Positions 7,306-17,305 of a stretch of DNA of 64,000 nucleotides are shown here, piece by piece (the stretch's first letter is position 1; every line of letters begins with the position of its first letter). The notes below the pieces were generated by a model. It worked only from the letters and a program-made list of their open reading frames with translations, was not told the origin of the DNA and made no database searches. Position numbers and translations under genes: made by a program. This DNA is from Leisingera caerulea DSM 24564 (GTDB lineage: Bacteria > Pseudomonadota > Alphaproteobacteria > Rhodobacterales > Rhodobacteraceae), in assembly GCF_000473325.1 (NCBI RefSeq), contig NZ_KI421513.1:258717-322716 (forward strand). Reading direction: 5' to 3'.

Positions 7306-8742
7306 TCACGCCGCTTTTGCTTTTGCAGCCTGACCGGCGCCCGGAATGAGCGCCGCGTGCAAAACCGCGACCGCTGTTTCCGCTGATGTCCTTGGCACCG
7401 CAAATTGAACATCGACGTTGCGCGGCGTCTGGTGCGCCGCGATCACGTCGACACCTGCCTTGTGAAAAGCTGCAAGCCCGCGGCCGAGCGCCTGCACCCC
7501 GGACAGATCGCGCCCGATGGCTGAGACGATGGACAAAGCCCGCGCATCGACCTGGGCCGACGGGTAGACACGCTCCAGATCATTCACCACCCGCCGCACG
7601 GCCTTCAGCGATGCCTCGACATAGTGGGTGATGGTATTCGCGTTCGAGCTTTTGGAAACGATCCGGACGCTGTGGCGGCGCAAAGCCTCAAGCACAGTGG
7701 CATCATAGCCTTTGACGCCGACCATATCCTGCTCGAACAGCTCCAGCGCAATAACATCAAGGCTGGTCACGATTTCAACTTCCGGGACTTCGGCAGGCTG
7801 ACCGTCGATGAGCGTGCCGGGGTCGGCAGGCTCGAAGGCATTGGTAACGCGCAGGGCAACGTTTGACTGGCGCAGGATCTTAGCGGCATTGGGGTGAATG
7901 GCTTCCATCCCCATATTCGACAGCTGGTCGGCAACATCATAGTTCGTGTGCCCCAGTTTGCGCACGGCATCCGCGCCCACCAGCGCCGGATCTGCAGAGG
8001 ACAGATGGAACTCCTTGTGGATGATCGCCTCTTTTGCCCTGGTGAAGGCCGCGATGCTGGAAAAGGTAACCTCGGAATACCCTCGGTCATACTCCCGCAT
8101 CAGGCCTTCGCGGCACTGGGCATAGCCGGTGACAACAGGCAGTTCCGAAGCCAGGTCGAGAGAGCTGAGGCCGCCGGCAATCCGCTCCTGGAGCGAGCAT
8201 TCGCTTTCATCGCGCCAGCCGCTGAGGTCAATGAAACGGGCATTCACACCAGCGCGCTGCAGCATCAGGGTCGTGACAAATGCAGAATGCGCCTCGCCCA
8301 GCCCGGACAGCAGCTCGCGCACCAGCATCATCTGGCTCGACAGGCGAAAATGGCCGTAAGAGCAGAGGCGCCGCAAGTCGAACAGGCAACTGCGGGCCCC
8401 TTCAATGCGGTCGCGCACAAAGTCTTCAGCCAGCGCCCGGTCGGCCGGATTATCCAAAACGCCGTTGTGGACACCGGCCATCGCTTCCCCCACGCGGCTC
8501 AGCGCATCAAGCCAGCCATGATCGTTGTCGTCGTTGGCAAACAGGGCATAGACGCCTGGTTCCCCGGATTTCTTGTGCTCCAGCAGCAAGTTGGTGATCC
8601 CGCCAAAAGCGGAAACAACAAAGATCCGGTGATAGAGCGCGCTGCCGCAACGGTCAGCAATGATCAAAGTGTCACGCAGCTCCCGGATGCGGGACATCGA
8701 CGTGCCGCCGATCTTCTCGACGGTATGTTCGGGAAAATTCAC
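7306..8742 (-). CDS. ask: Ectoine-specific aspartate kinase
   Basis: This 478-residue aspartokinase has the amino-acid kinase motif VEKIGGTSM at its N-terminus and two ACT-like regions near the C-terminus (VGVKGYDATVLEALRRH and ALSIVSAIGRDLSG). It belongs to the Ask_Ect type found at the end of ect operons, which supplies L-4-aspartyl phosphate for aspartate semialdehyde and hence ectoine, and is thought to be less sensitive to lysine/threonine feedback. It follows ectC by 31 bases in the operon ectA-ectB-ectC-ask. Confidence 0.93.
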   Translation of the reverse strand: MNFPEHTVEKIGGTSMSRIRELRDTLIIADRCGSALYHRIFVVSAFGGITNLLLEHKKSGEPGVYALFANDDNDHGWLDALSRVGEAMAGVHNGVLDNPADRALAEDFVRDRIEGARSCLFDLRRLCSYGHFRLSSQMMLVRELLSGLGEAHSAFVTTLMLQRAGVNARFIDLSGWRDESECSLQERIAGGLSSLDLASELPVVTGYAQCREGLMREYDRGYSEVTFSSIAAFTRAKEAIIHKEFHLSSADPALVGADAVRKLGHTNYDVADQLSNMGMEAIHPNAAKILRQSNVALRVTNAFEPADPGTLIDGQPAEVPEVEIVTSLDVIALELFEQDMVGVKGYDATVLEALRRHSVRIVSKSSNANTITHYVEASLKAVRRVVNDLERVYPSAQVDARALSIVSAIGRDLSGVQALGRGLAAFHKAGVDVIAAHQTPRNVDVQFAVPRTSAETAVAVLHAALIPGAGQAAKAKAA

Positions 8743-8773
8743 TGCCTATCCCCCGGCTGGCACCGGGGCCTCT

Positions 8774-9166
8774 TCAAGTGGTTTCGAGCGCGTAGGAGCC
8801 GTCTTCGCGGTGGACTTCGCTGCCGGTGACCGGCGGATTGAACACGCAGGCCATGACCAGCTCTTCCTCGGCACGCAGGGTGTGACGGTCATGCTTATCC
8901 AGCGCATACATGACGCCGGGCCGGATCAGATGGGTTTCGCCGGTTGCCAGATCGGTGATCGAGCCGGAGCCCTGCATGCAATAGACGCTTTCAAAGTGGT
9001 TCTTGTATTCGAACGTGTGTTCGGAACCGGCCTCAAGAAAGGTGATATGGAAGGAAAACCCCATTCCGTCCTGCGCCAGCAGCATCCGGACCGAAGACCA
9101 TTTTGCGTCTGAAACAACGCGGTTGCGCTCACTTTTGACGATATCGTTATAGTCGCGAACAATCAT
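8774..9166 (-). CDS. ectC: L-ectoine synthase
   Basis: The 130-residue cupin starts MIVRDYNDI, as EctC proteins do. It keeps the family segments [33 protein letters not shown] and the C-terminal metal region [20 protein letters not shown]. It closes N-gamma-acetyl-diaminobutyrate into ectoine in the cytoplasm. It is separated from ectB by three bases. Confidence 0.96.
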   Translation of the reverse strand: MIVRDYNDIVKSERNRVVSDAKWSSVRMLLAQDGMGFSFHITFLEAGSEHTFEYKNHFESVYCMQGSGSITDLATGETHLIRPGVMYALDKHDRHTLRAEEELVMACVFNPPVTGSEVHREDGSYALETT

Positions 9167-9169
9167 GTC

Positions 9170-10459
9170 TTACTCCGCTGCGAATTTGCTTGAGTCCGTC
9201 ACGCCGCGGATCGCGTCGCGCAGAATTTTCAGGCCCTTAAGGAAAGTCTCGTTGTCTGTCGTCAGCGGCGCCAGAACCTTCACCACCTGGTCCTCGCTGC
9301 CTGAGGTTTCGATGATCAAACCGTTCTCGAAAGCACACGCGCAAATGCTGGCGGCCAGCTCGCCTGAGCCCACGTCCAGGCCCTGCATCATGCCGCGCCC
9401 CTTCAGACAGGAACCAGGAAGCAGCTCGCTCATCTCCTCCAGGGCAGCTGTCAGGAGCCGGGATTTGGCCGCAACGTCCCTTTGGAAACGGTCGTCCGTC
9501 CAGAACTTGCGGATCGCAACCCGGGCCGTGACAAAAGCATGGGTGTTGCCGCGAAAAGTGCCGTTGTGTTCTGCCGGGCCGAAGATGTCGTGCTGCGGGC
9601 GCACCAGCATCAGCGCCATCGGCAGGCCAAAGCCCGACACCGATTTGGCCAGGGTTACGATGTCCGGCGTGATACCCATCTCCTCGAACGAGAAGAAGCC
9701 TCCGGTCCGGCCGCAGCCGGCCTGAATATCGTCAATGATCAGCAGCGCGCCGTGGTCCTTCGCCAGCGCGGCGATGCGCTGCACCCATTCGGGGCTGGCT
9801 GCATTCAGACCGCCTTCGCCCTGCACGGTTTCCAGCAAAATTGCAGCCGGGGCGTCCACACCGCTGGAGCGGTCGTTCAGCATGGCTTCAAGATAATCCG
9901 CCGTATCAGCGCCTCCGGGGAGATAGCCGTCATAGGGCATCCTGGTCACGCCGTTCAGCGCCAACCCGGCACCGCCGCGGTGATAACCGTTGCCGGTTGC
10001 CGCAAGAGCACCCATCGTGACGCCGTGAAAGCCGTTGGTAAAGGCAATGACATTGGTGCGGCCGGTCACCTTGCGGGCCAGCTTGAGCGCCGCTTCAATG
10101 GCATTGGCACCGGTCGGGCCGGTAAACATTACCTTGTGGTCCATGCTGCGCGGCCGCAGGATCTGCTGGTCGAAGGCCTCCAGAAAGGCAGCCTTTGCAT
10201 CGGTATGCAGATCCAGGCCATGGGCAAGGCCGTCGGACGAGATATGTTCGATCAGGGCCGCCTTCATGTCCGGATCGTTATGCCCGTAGTTGAGCGAAGA
10301 GCAGCCAGCGAGAAAGTCGATGTACCGGCGCCCCTTGTCGTCCGTCAGTTCGGATCCGCTGGCACGGGTGAAGACCGTATCGAAGCCACGGCAATAGCTG
10401 CGCGTTTCGGACTCGCGGCGCTTGAAAATAGAAATCTCGGCTGACGTATCAGTCGGCAT
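9170..10459 (-). CDS. ectB: L-2,4-diaminobutyrate aminotransferase
   Basis: This 429-residue class III aminotransferase makes L-2,4-diaminobutyrate from aspartate semialdehyde with glutamate. It starts at ATG 10459 behind an AAGAGGA ribosome site. Family features are SIFKRRESETRSYCRGF at the N-terminus, [19 protein letters not shown], the cofactor aspartate in IIDDIQAGCGRTG and the PLP lysine in LAKSVSGFGLPMAL. It lies between ectA and ectC. Confidence 0.95.
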   Translation of the reverse strand: MPTDTSAEISIFKRRESETRSYCRGFDTVFTRASGSELTDDKGRRYIDFLAGCSSLNYGHNDPDMKAALIEHISSDGLAHGLDLHTDAKAAFLEAFDQQILRPRSMDHKVMFTGPTGANAIEAALKLARKVTGRTNVIAFTNGFHGVTMGALAATGNGYHRGGAGLALNGVTRMPYDGYLPGGADTADYLEAMLNDRSSGVDAPAAILLETVQGEGGLNAASPEWVQRIAALAKDHGALLIIDDIQAGCGRTGGFFSFEEMGITPDIVTLAKSVSGFGLPMALMLVRPQHDIFGPAEHNGTFRGNTHAFVTARVAIRKFWTDDRFQRDVAAKSRLLTAALEEMSELLPGSCLKGRGMMQGLDVGSGELAASICACAFENGLIIETSGSEDQVVKVLAPLTTDNETFLKGLKILRDAIRGVTDSSKFAAE

Positions 10460-10521
10460 AGTGTGTCCTCTTGGAATTAAGCAGGTCAGAACGGGCAAGC
10501 GCCACATGGATGTAAACGCCC

Positions 10522-11052
10522 TCAGGCTGCCCTGCCGGGCGCCTCGGAGAAATCGATCGTGACCATGTGCTCGGTGCTCTGGCGGTCCCTGAAATGCCGG
10601 GCCTGAGTAAAGTAGGGCTGGCTCTTCAGCGGCGCGCTCCGGTTAGCTGCGAATGTGTGGAACAGCCCCCAGGACGCTCTGTTTTCTTGGGTGATGGTCG
10701 TTTGCAGCCGCTTGATGTTTTTGCAGGCATCGCGGCGCAGCAGGCCGTTCAGCATCAGCGAACCAAGCCCGGCACCACGGGCCTTTTCCGACACCGCAAC
10801 CTGCCAGACAAACAGCGTTTCCGGATCGTCAGGCAAAACGTAGGCAGAAACCCAGCCAGCGATTTCGCCATCAATCTCAGCAACCACGCAAGTTTCGCGG
10901 AAATGGTCGCACTGGATCAGATTGCAGTACATCGAGTTTTCGTCGAGCGGTTTGCAGGCGCGCACCAGCTCCCAGATTTCAGCTCCGTCTTCGGCCGCAG
11001 GTTCGCGCAGCGCTGGTGTTGATTTCCGGAAAAACTCTAATGCATGCCGCAT
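10522..11052 (-). CDS. ectA: L-2,4-diaminobutyric acid acetyltransferase
   Basis: This is a GNAT-fold enzyme of about 176 residues. The acetyl-CoA motif is VAVSEKARGAGLGSLML, and LVRACKPLDENSMYCNLIQCDHF is the EctA substrate-side signature. ATG 11052 is preferred because a GGAGG lies 11 bases upstream; the alternative ATG at 11070 adds six residues and has no visible ribosome site. It is the first gene of ectABC-ask and is divergent from a MarR-type regulator. No ectD hydroxylase gene is present in the window. Confidence 0.93.
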   Translation of the reverse strand: MRHALEFFRKSTPALREPAAEDGAEIWELVRACKPLDENSMYCNLIQCDHFRETCVVAEIDGEIAGWVSAYVLPDDPETLFVWQVAVSEKARGAGLGSLMLNGLLRRDACKNIKRLQTTITQENRASWGLFHTFAANRSAPLKSQPYFTQARHFRDRQSTEHMVTIDFSEAPGRAA

Positions 11053-11117
11053 CTGTCTCGGCGCCTCCATTTAATTTGATTAGCTAAGTACCACCTCAAA
11101 GCACCCCCCTCAAGCGG

Positions 11118-11136
11118 TTGTCGCAAATTGCGGCAA
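11118..11136. promoter_or_regulatory. Near-perfect 19-bp palindrome upstream of ectA (candidate MarR operator)
   Basis: TTGTCGCAAATTGCGGCAA has 9-bp arms around a single A, with eight of nine positions pairing. It lies 66 bases upstream of the ectA start in the gap shared with the divergent MarR-type gene. MarR/EctR/CosR proteins bind palindromes of about this size, so it is a good candidate operator for ectoine control. Confidence 0.55.
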
Positions 11137-11265
11137 TGTGTCGTTTTTCTGCAAAACAAGGCACGCGAGCGTCGGCACATTCGACCTCTTGTGTTTCGCT
11201 TGTCAAAGCAAAACCGCGGTTCCGCTCGGCTTGATTATCGCTTCGGGCTCTGTCAGAAACTGAAG

Positions 11266-11742
11266 ATGGACCGTATTGATGCCAGTCTGATAGCCCTGCG
11301 GCGGATTTTGCGCGCGACCGACATGTTCGGGCGCGAGCTTGCCCAATCAGTCGACCTGACGGCTCCGCAGTTCCGGGTTCTGCAAATCATCGCCGGAAAT
11401 GAGAGCTGCACAGCCAAGGCGATTTCCCAGCAGATGCGGATCTCCCAAGCTACCGTGACCTCACTTGTCGACAAACTGGTGCGCAAGGAGATGGCTGTGC
11501 GTGAAAAATCGCTGGCAGACCGGCGTCAAACCAATATTTCCGTTACCGCAAAAGGCCGCCGGGCAATTACGGAAGCTCCGGACCCCCTTCAGCAGCGGTT
11601 CGTCCGTAAATTTGAAGCGATGGAAGATTGGGAGCAAGCGGGGCTGATTGCGGCGCTGGAGCGTGTCGCCGCCATGCTGGACGCGGAGGACATTGATGCG
11701 GCGCCGGTTTTGGATACAGGAGAATCCTTGACCACTTCGTGA
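11266..11742 (+). CDS. MarR-family regulator of ectoine synthesis (EctR/CosR-like)
   Basis: The protein has 158 residues when begun at ATG 11266; the longer frame adds 46 residues unlike MarR proteins. The winged helix is clear: TAPQFRVLQIIAGNESCTAKAISQQMRISQATVTSLVDKLVRKEMAVREKSLADRR (about residues 28-84). Position, divergent from ectABC-ask, is where EctR1 and CosR repressors of ectoine genes are found. Response to osmolarity is inferred from that family. Confidence 0.82.
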   Translation: MDRIDASLIALRRILRATDMFGRELAQSVDLTAPQFRVLQIIAGNESCTAKAISQQMRISQATVTSLVDKLVRKEMAVREKSLADRRQTNISVTAKGRRAITEAPDPLQQRFVRKFEAMEDWEQAGLIAALERVAAMLDAEDIDAAPVLDTGESLTTS

Positions 11743-11868
11743 ACTGGATTTGCAGCATTTGCTGTACGGCTGGACATGCAGCAACGGTCAAGCTGAACCA
11801 CACCTGGAGGGCTGTCCGCGGCGGCTGCTCAGCACAGCCGGAGCTGTCTTCGCGATACCATCCGCAGA

Positions 11869-12990
11869 CTATTGATTGATATAGTACCGGTAATTCCGCC
11901 TGCCCCAGTCGGTGTAAAGGTCCGCCATGATCGTGCGGAACTGGCTTTCGGCCATAAGCGGCCGGATCGGTGCAGCCCCCCGGCCGCCGAACACGCTGAC
12001 TGTGTCGCCGACTTGAATGCCGTCAGCTCCGGTCACATCAGCTACAATCGCATTCATGGAGATCTTGCCGATCACTGGCGCCAGAAAGCGCCCGCCCACA
12101 ACAACGCTGCCATTCCGAGAAAGCCGCCTGAAACCGTTTTCGTACCCGATCGCAATACAGGCCAAGCGGCGGGCCCGGTTAAGGCGGTGCTCCCTGTCAT
12201 AACCAACGGTTGACCCTTCAGGGTAGTCTTGCAGGCTCACCACGCGCGCTTCCAGGTCCATCGTGCTGCAAAAGCCCAGTTCCGGCTTCAATATCCCATA
12301 CAGTATGGCACCGCAGCGATACATGTCTGTTTCAATTGCGGTCTCTGAAATCAGTGTCAGCGAACTGCCTGCGTGAACGACAACATCAGACCGTTCCAAA
12401 TTGCTGTTTTCAAACACCCAGGAAACCTGCTGCTGGAACAGCCGGTTGCTTTGCTGCAGTTCGGGCCGGTCATTTGACGGAAAGTGAGTGCAGATCCCGC
12501 CAATGCGCTCCCCCAGGCAGTCCAGAATTTCGCGGCAAGTCTCCTTGCCGGCCTCCGTCGAGACTTCCAACCCATCGCGCGACATTCCTGCTGCGTTCAA
12601 AGAGAGATGCACACTGGCCTTGTACCGTCCGGCCTTTGCGCTGGCACGGATTTGCTGTGCGGCTCGGCGCGAGGCAACCTGTTCTTCGACCCGGTCCTCC
12701 AAAGCCCCCTCAATTTCCTGGGGCGCTGCCGCCCTAAGGCGGATGACAGCCCCTTTGAAGCCCGCCTGGCGCACGGCCCGCGCCTCGGAATTGCTGGTGA
12801 TGCCAATACATTTGACACCCTGTTCTTGCACCAGGGGAACAACTTGCTGAATGCCGTGACCATAGGCGTCTGCTTTCAGCACGGCACAAAAGCGCCTGCC
12901 CTTCGGGACGAGACCCAGAGCAAGCTCAAGGTTTCTCGAAATGCGGTCGCGGTGAACTGTGCACCACGAGGCAGGGCAGATGTCCGGCAT
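11869..12990 (-). CDS. Alanine racemase-family amino-acid racemase (catabolic operon)
   Basis: The 373-residue protein has the fold-type III PLP barrel. The cofactor lysine is in AVLKADAYGHG, and the second catalytic tyrosine region reads IAIGYENGFRR. Instead of the usual ICMDQ motif it has ISMNAIV, so substrate choice may differ from housekeeping Alr. It is the last gene of the operon that starts at 22437, two bases after the M20 amidohydrolase stop, which points to racemising an amino acid released by the hydrolases rather than to cell-wall D-alanine supply. Confidence 0.75.
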   Translation of the reverse strand: MPDICPASWCTVHRDRISRNLELALGLVPKGRRFCAVLKADAYGHGIQQVVPLVQEQGVKCIGITSNSEARAVRQAGFKGAVIRLRAAAPQEIEGALEDRVEEQVASRRAAQQIRASAKAGRYKASVHLSLNAAGMSRDGLEVSTEAGKETCREILDCLGERIGGICTHFPSNDRPELQQSNRLFQQQVSWVFENSNLERSDVVVHAGSSLTLISETAIETDMYRCGAILYGILKPELGFCSTMDLEARVVSLQDYPEGSTVGYDREHRLNRARRLACIAIGYENGFRRLSRNGSVVVGGRFLAPVIGKISMNAIVADVTGADGIQVGDTVSVFGGRGAAPIRPLMAESQFRTIMADLYTDWGRRNYRYYINQ

Positions 12991-12992
12991 CT

Positions 12993-14153
12993 TCAGGCCT
13001 GCGACCGCCCGAGAAGTCTATCGGCAATCCCGCAAAACAAATCTGTCACAATCGGAAGGAGCGCATCGGGGAAATCATAATCCGGGTTGTGAAGCTGGGG
13101 ATGCTCCTCACCGGATCCGACATAGAGCAAGGCCGCCTTGGCTCCGTCTTCTCCGAAGCGCCCGAAATCTTCGGACCAGCGCATCGGGACAGGCATGTCG
13201 CGGCAGGTCTGCCCCAGCGCTTGCGCCGCTTCTTGCGCGATTTCGGTGGCCTGTTCATCGTTCTCGACTGCGCGGAAAACATCGTGCCATCGTACCTCCG
13301 CTTTCAGGCCGACGGCGCTGCTTTCGACCTGTCTTCGCGCCTCGGCGATCAGGGTGTCCATCCGCTCATTCGTCATTGAGCGCAGCGTGACGCGCATCTC
13401 CCCGTCGGCTGGCGAAATACCGAAAGCAGGTTCGCCCAGTTTCACATGCGTCAGGGTGCTGAGCGCAAAACCGGCATCACCGATTACGCCCTGGCTGAGT
13501 GCCGGCAGCCCGGCCATCAGCTCCGCCATTGCATTGGCGGGCGAAATCCCGTCCTCGGGGGCTGCAGCATGCGAACTCTTTCCTTCCAGCAGAATCTGCA
13601 TCCCTCGCGAAGCGCAATTGCCCGCCCCCGGCCGCAGGCCAATCTCGCCGAGCGGCCGGCCGGGCACATTATGGTAAGCAAAGGCAAAGTCCGGGCGGAT
13701 TTCGGGCCAGCGCGGATCCTTGATCACCGCCTCGGCACCGGCACCGGTTTCTTCGGCCGGCTGAAACAGCACAATGACGCGCCCGGCGGCAGGGCGGCAG
13801 CCGGCCAGCCGCATCGCAACCCCCAGAACCGATACCATATGCCCGTCATGGCCGCACAAATGCCCCCTGCCCTCTACCTCCGACCTGTAAGGCAGATCCG
13901 AGATTTCGCGGATCGGCAGCCCGTCAAGCTCGCATCGGAACAGCACGGCGGGGCCGTCCTGCGCCCCGGTGAACTCTGCCGCAACACCATGACCGCCGAG
14001 GCCGCGCCAGATCCGGTCCGCCCCCAGCGCGGTCAGTTCGGCCGCGATGCGCTCAGCGGTTCCGGCCTCCTCACCGGAAATCTCGGGGCGGCGGTGCAAC
14101 TCCTGGCGCAAAGCCGTCAGCTGGCTGATCTGTTCAGCAGAAAGAGCGGCCAT
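12993..14153 (-). CDS. M20-family amidohydrolase (hippurate hydrolase/N-acyl amino acid type)
   Basis: The protein has 386 residues, starting at ATG 14153 behind a perfect AAGGAGG. It shows M20D motifs LCGHDGHM and FQPAEETGAGA, with metal-binding His and Glu, and a PMRWSEDFGRF segment near the C-terminus. Related enzymes remove acyl groups from amino acids (hippurate, indole-acetyl or N-acetyl amino acids). It precedes the racemase gene by two bases and follows the thiolase gene by 10. Confidence 0.85.
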   Translation of the reverse strand: MAALSAEQISQLTALRQELHRRPEISGEEAGTAERIAAELTALGADRIWRGLGGHGVAAEFTGAQDGPAVLFRCELDGLPIREISDLPYRSEVEGRGHLCGHDGHMVSVLGVAMRLAGCRPAAGRVIVLFQPAEETGAGAEAVIKDPRWPEIRPDFAFAYHNVPGRPLGEIGLRPGAGNCASRGMQILLEGKSSHAAAPEDGISPANAMAELMAGLPALSQGVIGDAGFALSTLTHVKLGEPAFGISPADGEMRVTLRSMTNERMDTLIAEARRQVESSAVGLKAEVRWHDVFRAVENDEQATEIAQEAAQALGQTCRDMPVPMRWSEDFGRFGEDGAKAALLYVGSGEEHPQLHNPDYDFPDALLPIVTDLFCGIADRLLGRSQA

Positions 14154-14163
14154 CAGAACCTCC

Positions 14164-15339
14164 TTAGAAAATCTCGAACAACCCGGCGGCGCCCTGCCCG
14201 CCGCCGACACACATGGATACCACGCCCCACGTCACACCGCGGCGGCGGCCTTCCAGCAGGATGTGCCCCGCCATGCGGGCGCCGGACATGCCATAGGGGT
14301 GGCCGATGGAAATCGCGCCGCCATTCACGTTCAGCCGGTCATCGGGAATGCCCAGAGCATCGCGGCAATAGAGCAGCTGCGCGGCAAAGGCTTCGTTTAT
14401 TTCCCATAGGCCGATCTGATCCATGCTGAGCCCGGCTCGCTCCAGCAGGCGCGGAATGGCCACTACCGGGCCGACGCCCATTTCTTCGGGAGCAACACCC
14501 GCGGCAGCAAAGCCGCGCAGGGCTCCCAATGGGGTCAGTCCCCGCTGGCGGGCCTCGCCGGCCTCCATCACCACCAAGGCCGCCGCGCCGTCGGAGAGCT
14601 GGCTCGCATTCCCTGCAGTCACGGTTTTCCCCGCGCCGCGCACCGGCGCCAGCCCCGCCAGCCCGGCAGAGGTAGTACCGGGGCGGTTGCATTCGTCTTG
14701 CACCAGCCGGACCCGTTCTTCACGGGTTTCCCCGCTCGCCTTGTCTGTGACAACCTTGACCGCGTCAACGGGCACGATTTCATCAGCAAACAGCCCGGCC
14801 TGCTGCGCCTTTGCAGTCCGGATCTGGCTTTGCAGCGCATAAGCGTCCTGTGCTTCTCGTGTCACGCCATAGCGGCCGGCCACCACTTCGGCGGTGTCCA
14901 GCATGGCCATATAATAACCGTCCCGAACATTCGGATCGCGATAGCGATGCCCGTTCCAATGCGCATTCTGAACCAAAGAGATGCTTTCGAGCCCACCGGC
15001 CAGCGCAATACTGACCTCTTCGCACCGCACCATGTGCGAGGCCATCGCGATGGCGTTCAGGCCCGAGGCGCACTGGCGGTCCACCGTGGCCCCGGCGACG
15101 CTGTCGGGCAGCCCGGCAGCCTGGGCAATATGGCGGGCGACGTTCACACCGGATGTGCCTTGCGTCAATGCCGAACCAAAAACGGCCTCTTCGACGTCAC
15201 CGCCCTGCACTCCGGCGGCGGCGAGGGCTGCTGTGACTGCGGGCGCGGCCAGGCCCGGCGCCTCGAGATTGTTGAACGCACCGCGATAGGCTTTGCCTAT
15301 CGGCGTGCGGGCGGTGGAAACGATGAAGGCGTCGCGCAT
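14164..15339 (-). CDS. Acetyl-CoA acyltransferase (thiolase)
   Basis: This 391-residue thiolase has the nucleophilic cysteine in [11 protein letters not shown], the acidic/basic residues in [17 protein letters not shown] and the second cysteine in [16 protein letters not shown]. It starts at ATG 15339 with GAGG upstream. Thiolases of this class cleave 3-oxoacyl-CoA to acetyl-CoA and a shortened acyl-CoA. With the 3-oxoacid CoA-transferase in the same operon it would finish degradation of a 3-oxo acid. Confidence 0.88.
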   Translation of the reverse strand: MRDAFIVSTARTPIGKAYRGAFNNLEAPGLAAPAVTAALAAAGVQGGDVEEAVFGSALTQGTSGVNVARHIAQAAGLPDSVAGATVDRQCASGLNAIAMASHMVRCEEVSIALAGGLESISLVQNAHWNGHRYRDPNVRDGYYMAMLDTAEVVAGRYGVTREAQDAYALQSQIRTAKAQQAGLFADEIVPVDAVKVVTDKASGETREERVRLVQDECNRPGTTSAGLAGLAPVRGAGKTVTAGNASQLSDGAAALVVMEAGEARQRGLTPLGALRGFAAAGVAPEEMGVGPVVAIPRLLERAGLSMDQIGLWEINEAFAAQLLYCRDALGIPDDRLNVNGGAISIGHPYGMSGARMAGHILLEGRRRGVTWGVVSMCVGGGQGAAGLFEIF

Positions 15340-15350
15340 GTGAAAGGTCC

Positions 15351-16646
15351 TCAGATCTCTTCGGTTCCGCACCAATCGGCGATGAACATGGCTGTGGCCC
15401 TGGTGACGCGGCGTACGCTTTCCAGGTCGACGCGTTCATTGAAACCGTGGATCGCTTCGGCGCGCGGGCCATAAACCAGCGCCGGAGTGTCCGCATAGAG
15501 GCCGAAAAAACGCGCATCGGTGGTGGCGGTGATCGCTTCGCGCGCCAGGGCCTCACCGGTGGCGGATTGGTGCGCCTGATCAAGCGCGGCAATCGCGGAC
15601 GCGGCTTTGGCGGAACTGTCCTGCGACAGCGCGTACCCTTCGGCATGAAAGCCATGATAGACAATCTCGGGCAAGGCATTACGCAGGAAGTCATTTTCGC
15701 GCGCGGTATCCATAATCACCTGTTCGATCTCGGCCTTTGCGGCGTCGATGGACTGGCCAGGGAATATTGCCATTCGCACGTCGAAAACGCACCAGGCGGG
15801 CACCGAGCTGGTCCAGTCGCCGCCTTCGATTTTGCCGACGTTCAGGTTAAGCGCGTGATCCATATGGGCGTAATCGGCCGGGCGGTTCCCGGCTGCGTTC
15901 CAGCGGTGCTCCATTTCATGCAGCGCCCGGATCAGCGGAAAGGCCGCCTCGATCGCGTTGGCTCCGCTGCCGGCATAGGCGACATGAGCCGGCAGGCCTT
16001 TGAGATGCACCTGAAACCAGATCACGCCCAGCTGCGCGGTGACCAGACGTTCGGAAAACGGCTCGGGGATCAAAGCCGCGTCAGCGGTATAGCCCCGCGC
16101 CAGGCAGGCCAGCGCGCCGTTGCCGGTGCACTCCTCCTCGACCACGGATTGGAAGAACACATCCGCGGCAGGGGCCAGCCCGCAGGCCCTGAGAGCGTCC
16201 AGCGCAAAGAGGTTCGAAGCCAGGCCCGCCTTCATATCCCCGCCGCCGCGGCCATAGAGCCAGCCTGCTTCCACACGCGGCTCGAACGGGGGGCTGTCCC
16301 ACATGTCCAGCGGCCCGGCGGGCACCACGTCAATGTGCCCGTTCAGGATGAGCGAGCGGCCTGCAGGCGCCTGAGCGCGGTGAATGCCCACTACGTTGAC
16401 GGCATCTTCATAAGGACCGAGCACCGGTGAGAACCCGGGCAAATGCCGGATCCCGGCAACGTCAATCTGCCAGCGGTCGACCTCATAACCGCGCGCGGCC
16501 AGTTCAGATGCCATGAAATCCTGTGCCGACTGCTCATTGCCCCGCGTCGACGGGTGCGCCGTCAGCTCGGACAGGAATCGGACTTGCCGGTCGAAACCAG
16601 CGTCTACGGTGTCACACAGCCGGTTTTTCAGATCATCTTGCATCAT
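15351..16646 (-). CDS. M20-family deacetylase (ArgE/DapE type)
   Basis: The protein has about 431 residues. Metal-site motifs are [21 protein letters not shown] and [11 protein letters not shown], with a C-terminal [13 protein letters not shown] histidine region. This matches acetylornithine deacetylase/succinyl-diaminopimelate desuccinylase relatives. The start is ATG 16646 (or 16643), just after the CoA-transferase B stop and with GAGG close by. In this operon it probably frees an amino group from an N-acyl substrate; the acyl donor is not predictable. Confidence 0.85.
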   Translation of the reverse strand: MMQDDLKNRLCDTVDAGFDRQVRFLSELTAHPSTRGNEQSAQDFMASELAARGYEVDRWQIDVAGIRHLPGFSPVLGPYEDAVNVVGIHRAQAPAGRSLILNGHIDVVPAGPLDMWDSPPFEPRVEAGWLYGRGGGDMKAGLASNLFALDALRACGLAPAADVFFQSVVEEECTGNGALACLARGYTADAALIPEPFSERLVTAQLGVIWFQVHLKGLPAHVAYAGSGANAIEAAFPLIRALHEMEHRWNAAGNRPADYAHMDHALNLNVGKIEGGDWTSSVPAWCVFDVRMAIFPGQSIDAAKAEIEQVIMDTARENDFLRNALPEIVYHGFHAEGYALSQDSSAKAASAIAALDQAHQSATGEALAREAITATTDARFFGLYADTPALVYGPRAEAIHGFNERVDLESVRRVTRATAMFIADWCGTEEI

Positions 16647-16651
16647 GAGCC

Positions 16652-17305
16652 TCAAAATGCTGGCAGGTCGGTATCAGGACGGATCAGCGGTGCGCCGGTG
16701 GCCTCGGCCACTTCAGCCGCGCTGACACCTTTTGCAGTTTCAGCCAGAACAAATCCCTGCGGCGACACATCAATCACTGCCAGATCGGTAAAAACCCGCG
16801 CCACACAGCCGCGGGCCGTCAGCGGCAGGGCGCATTCGGACTTCAGTTTGGGATTGCCGGCCCGGTCGGTATGCGTGGTCAGCACCACCACCCGCCGCGC
16901 TTTCTGCGCAAGCTCAATGCCGCCGCCTGCGCCGGGGCTGAACTTACCAGGGATTTTCCAGTTGGCCAGATCACCATTCGCGCCGACCTCGAACGCCCCC
17001 AGCATAGTCAGATCCAGGCGCCCGGAGCGCACCATCGCAAAGCTGGTGGCGCTGTCGAAAAAGGCCGATCCCGGCACGGTCGAGACATAGCCGCCCCCTG
17101 CGTCGATCAGATTGCGGTCCGCCTGTTCCGGCGGCACCGCCGGGCCGATGCCCGCCAGGCCGTTTTCGGTATGCAGGCATACCGGGAAATCAGCAGGCAG
17201 ATGGTTGACGACCCGGGTCGGCAAGCCGATCCCGAGATTGACCACCATGCCCGGTGCAATCTCACGCGCGGCGCGGGCAATCATGCGTTCCTTAGCGCTG
17301 GACAA
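16652..17305 (-). CDS. 3-oxoacid CoA-transferase subunit B
   Basis: The 217-residue subunit carries the catalytic glutamate in HTENGLAGIGP and the FDSATSFAMVRSG region of the beta subunit. I start it at TTG 17305, which has GGAGGAG seven bases upstream and lies inside the end of subunit A; the next ATG (17284) has no comparable site. It moves CoA from succinyl- or acetyl-CoA to a 3-oxo acid together with subunit A. Confidence 0.85.
   Translation of the reverse strand: MSSAKERMIARAAREIAPGMVVNLGIGLPTRVVNHLPADFPVCLHTENGLAGIGPAVPPEQADRNLIDAGGGYVSTVPGSAFFDSATSFAMVRSGRLDLTMLGAFEVGANGDLANWKIPGKFSPGAGGGIELAQKARRVVVLTTHTDRAGNPKLKSECALPLTARGCVARVFTDLAVIDVSPQGFVLAETAKGVSAAEVAEATGAPLIRPDTDLPAF

Noticed and set aside
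11810..11839. GGCTGT/ACAGCC hairpin between the convergent MarR and racemase genes.
   Set aside because: Six pairs with an 18-base loop and no T-run are not enough for a terminator.
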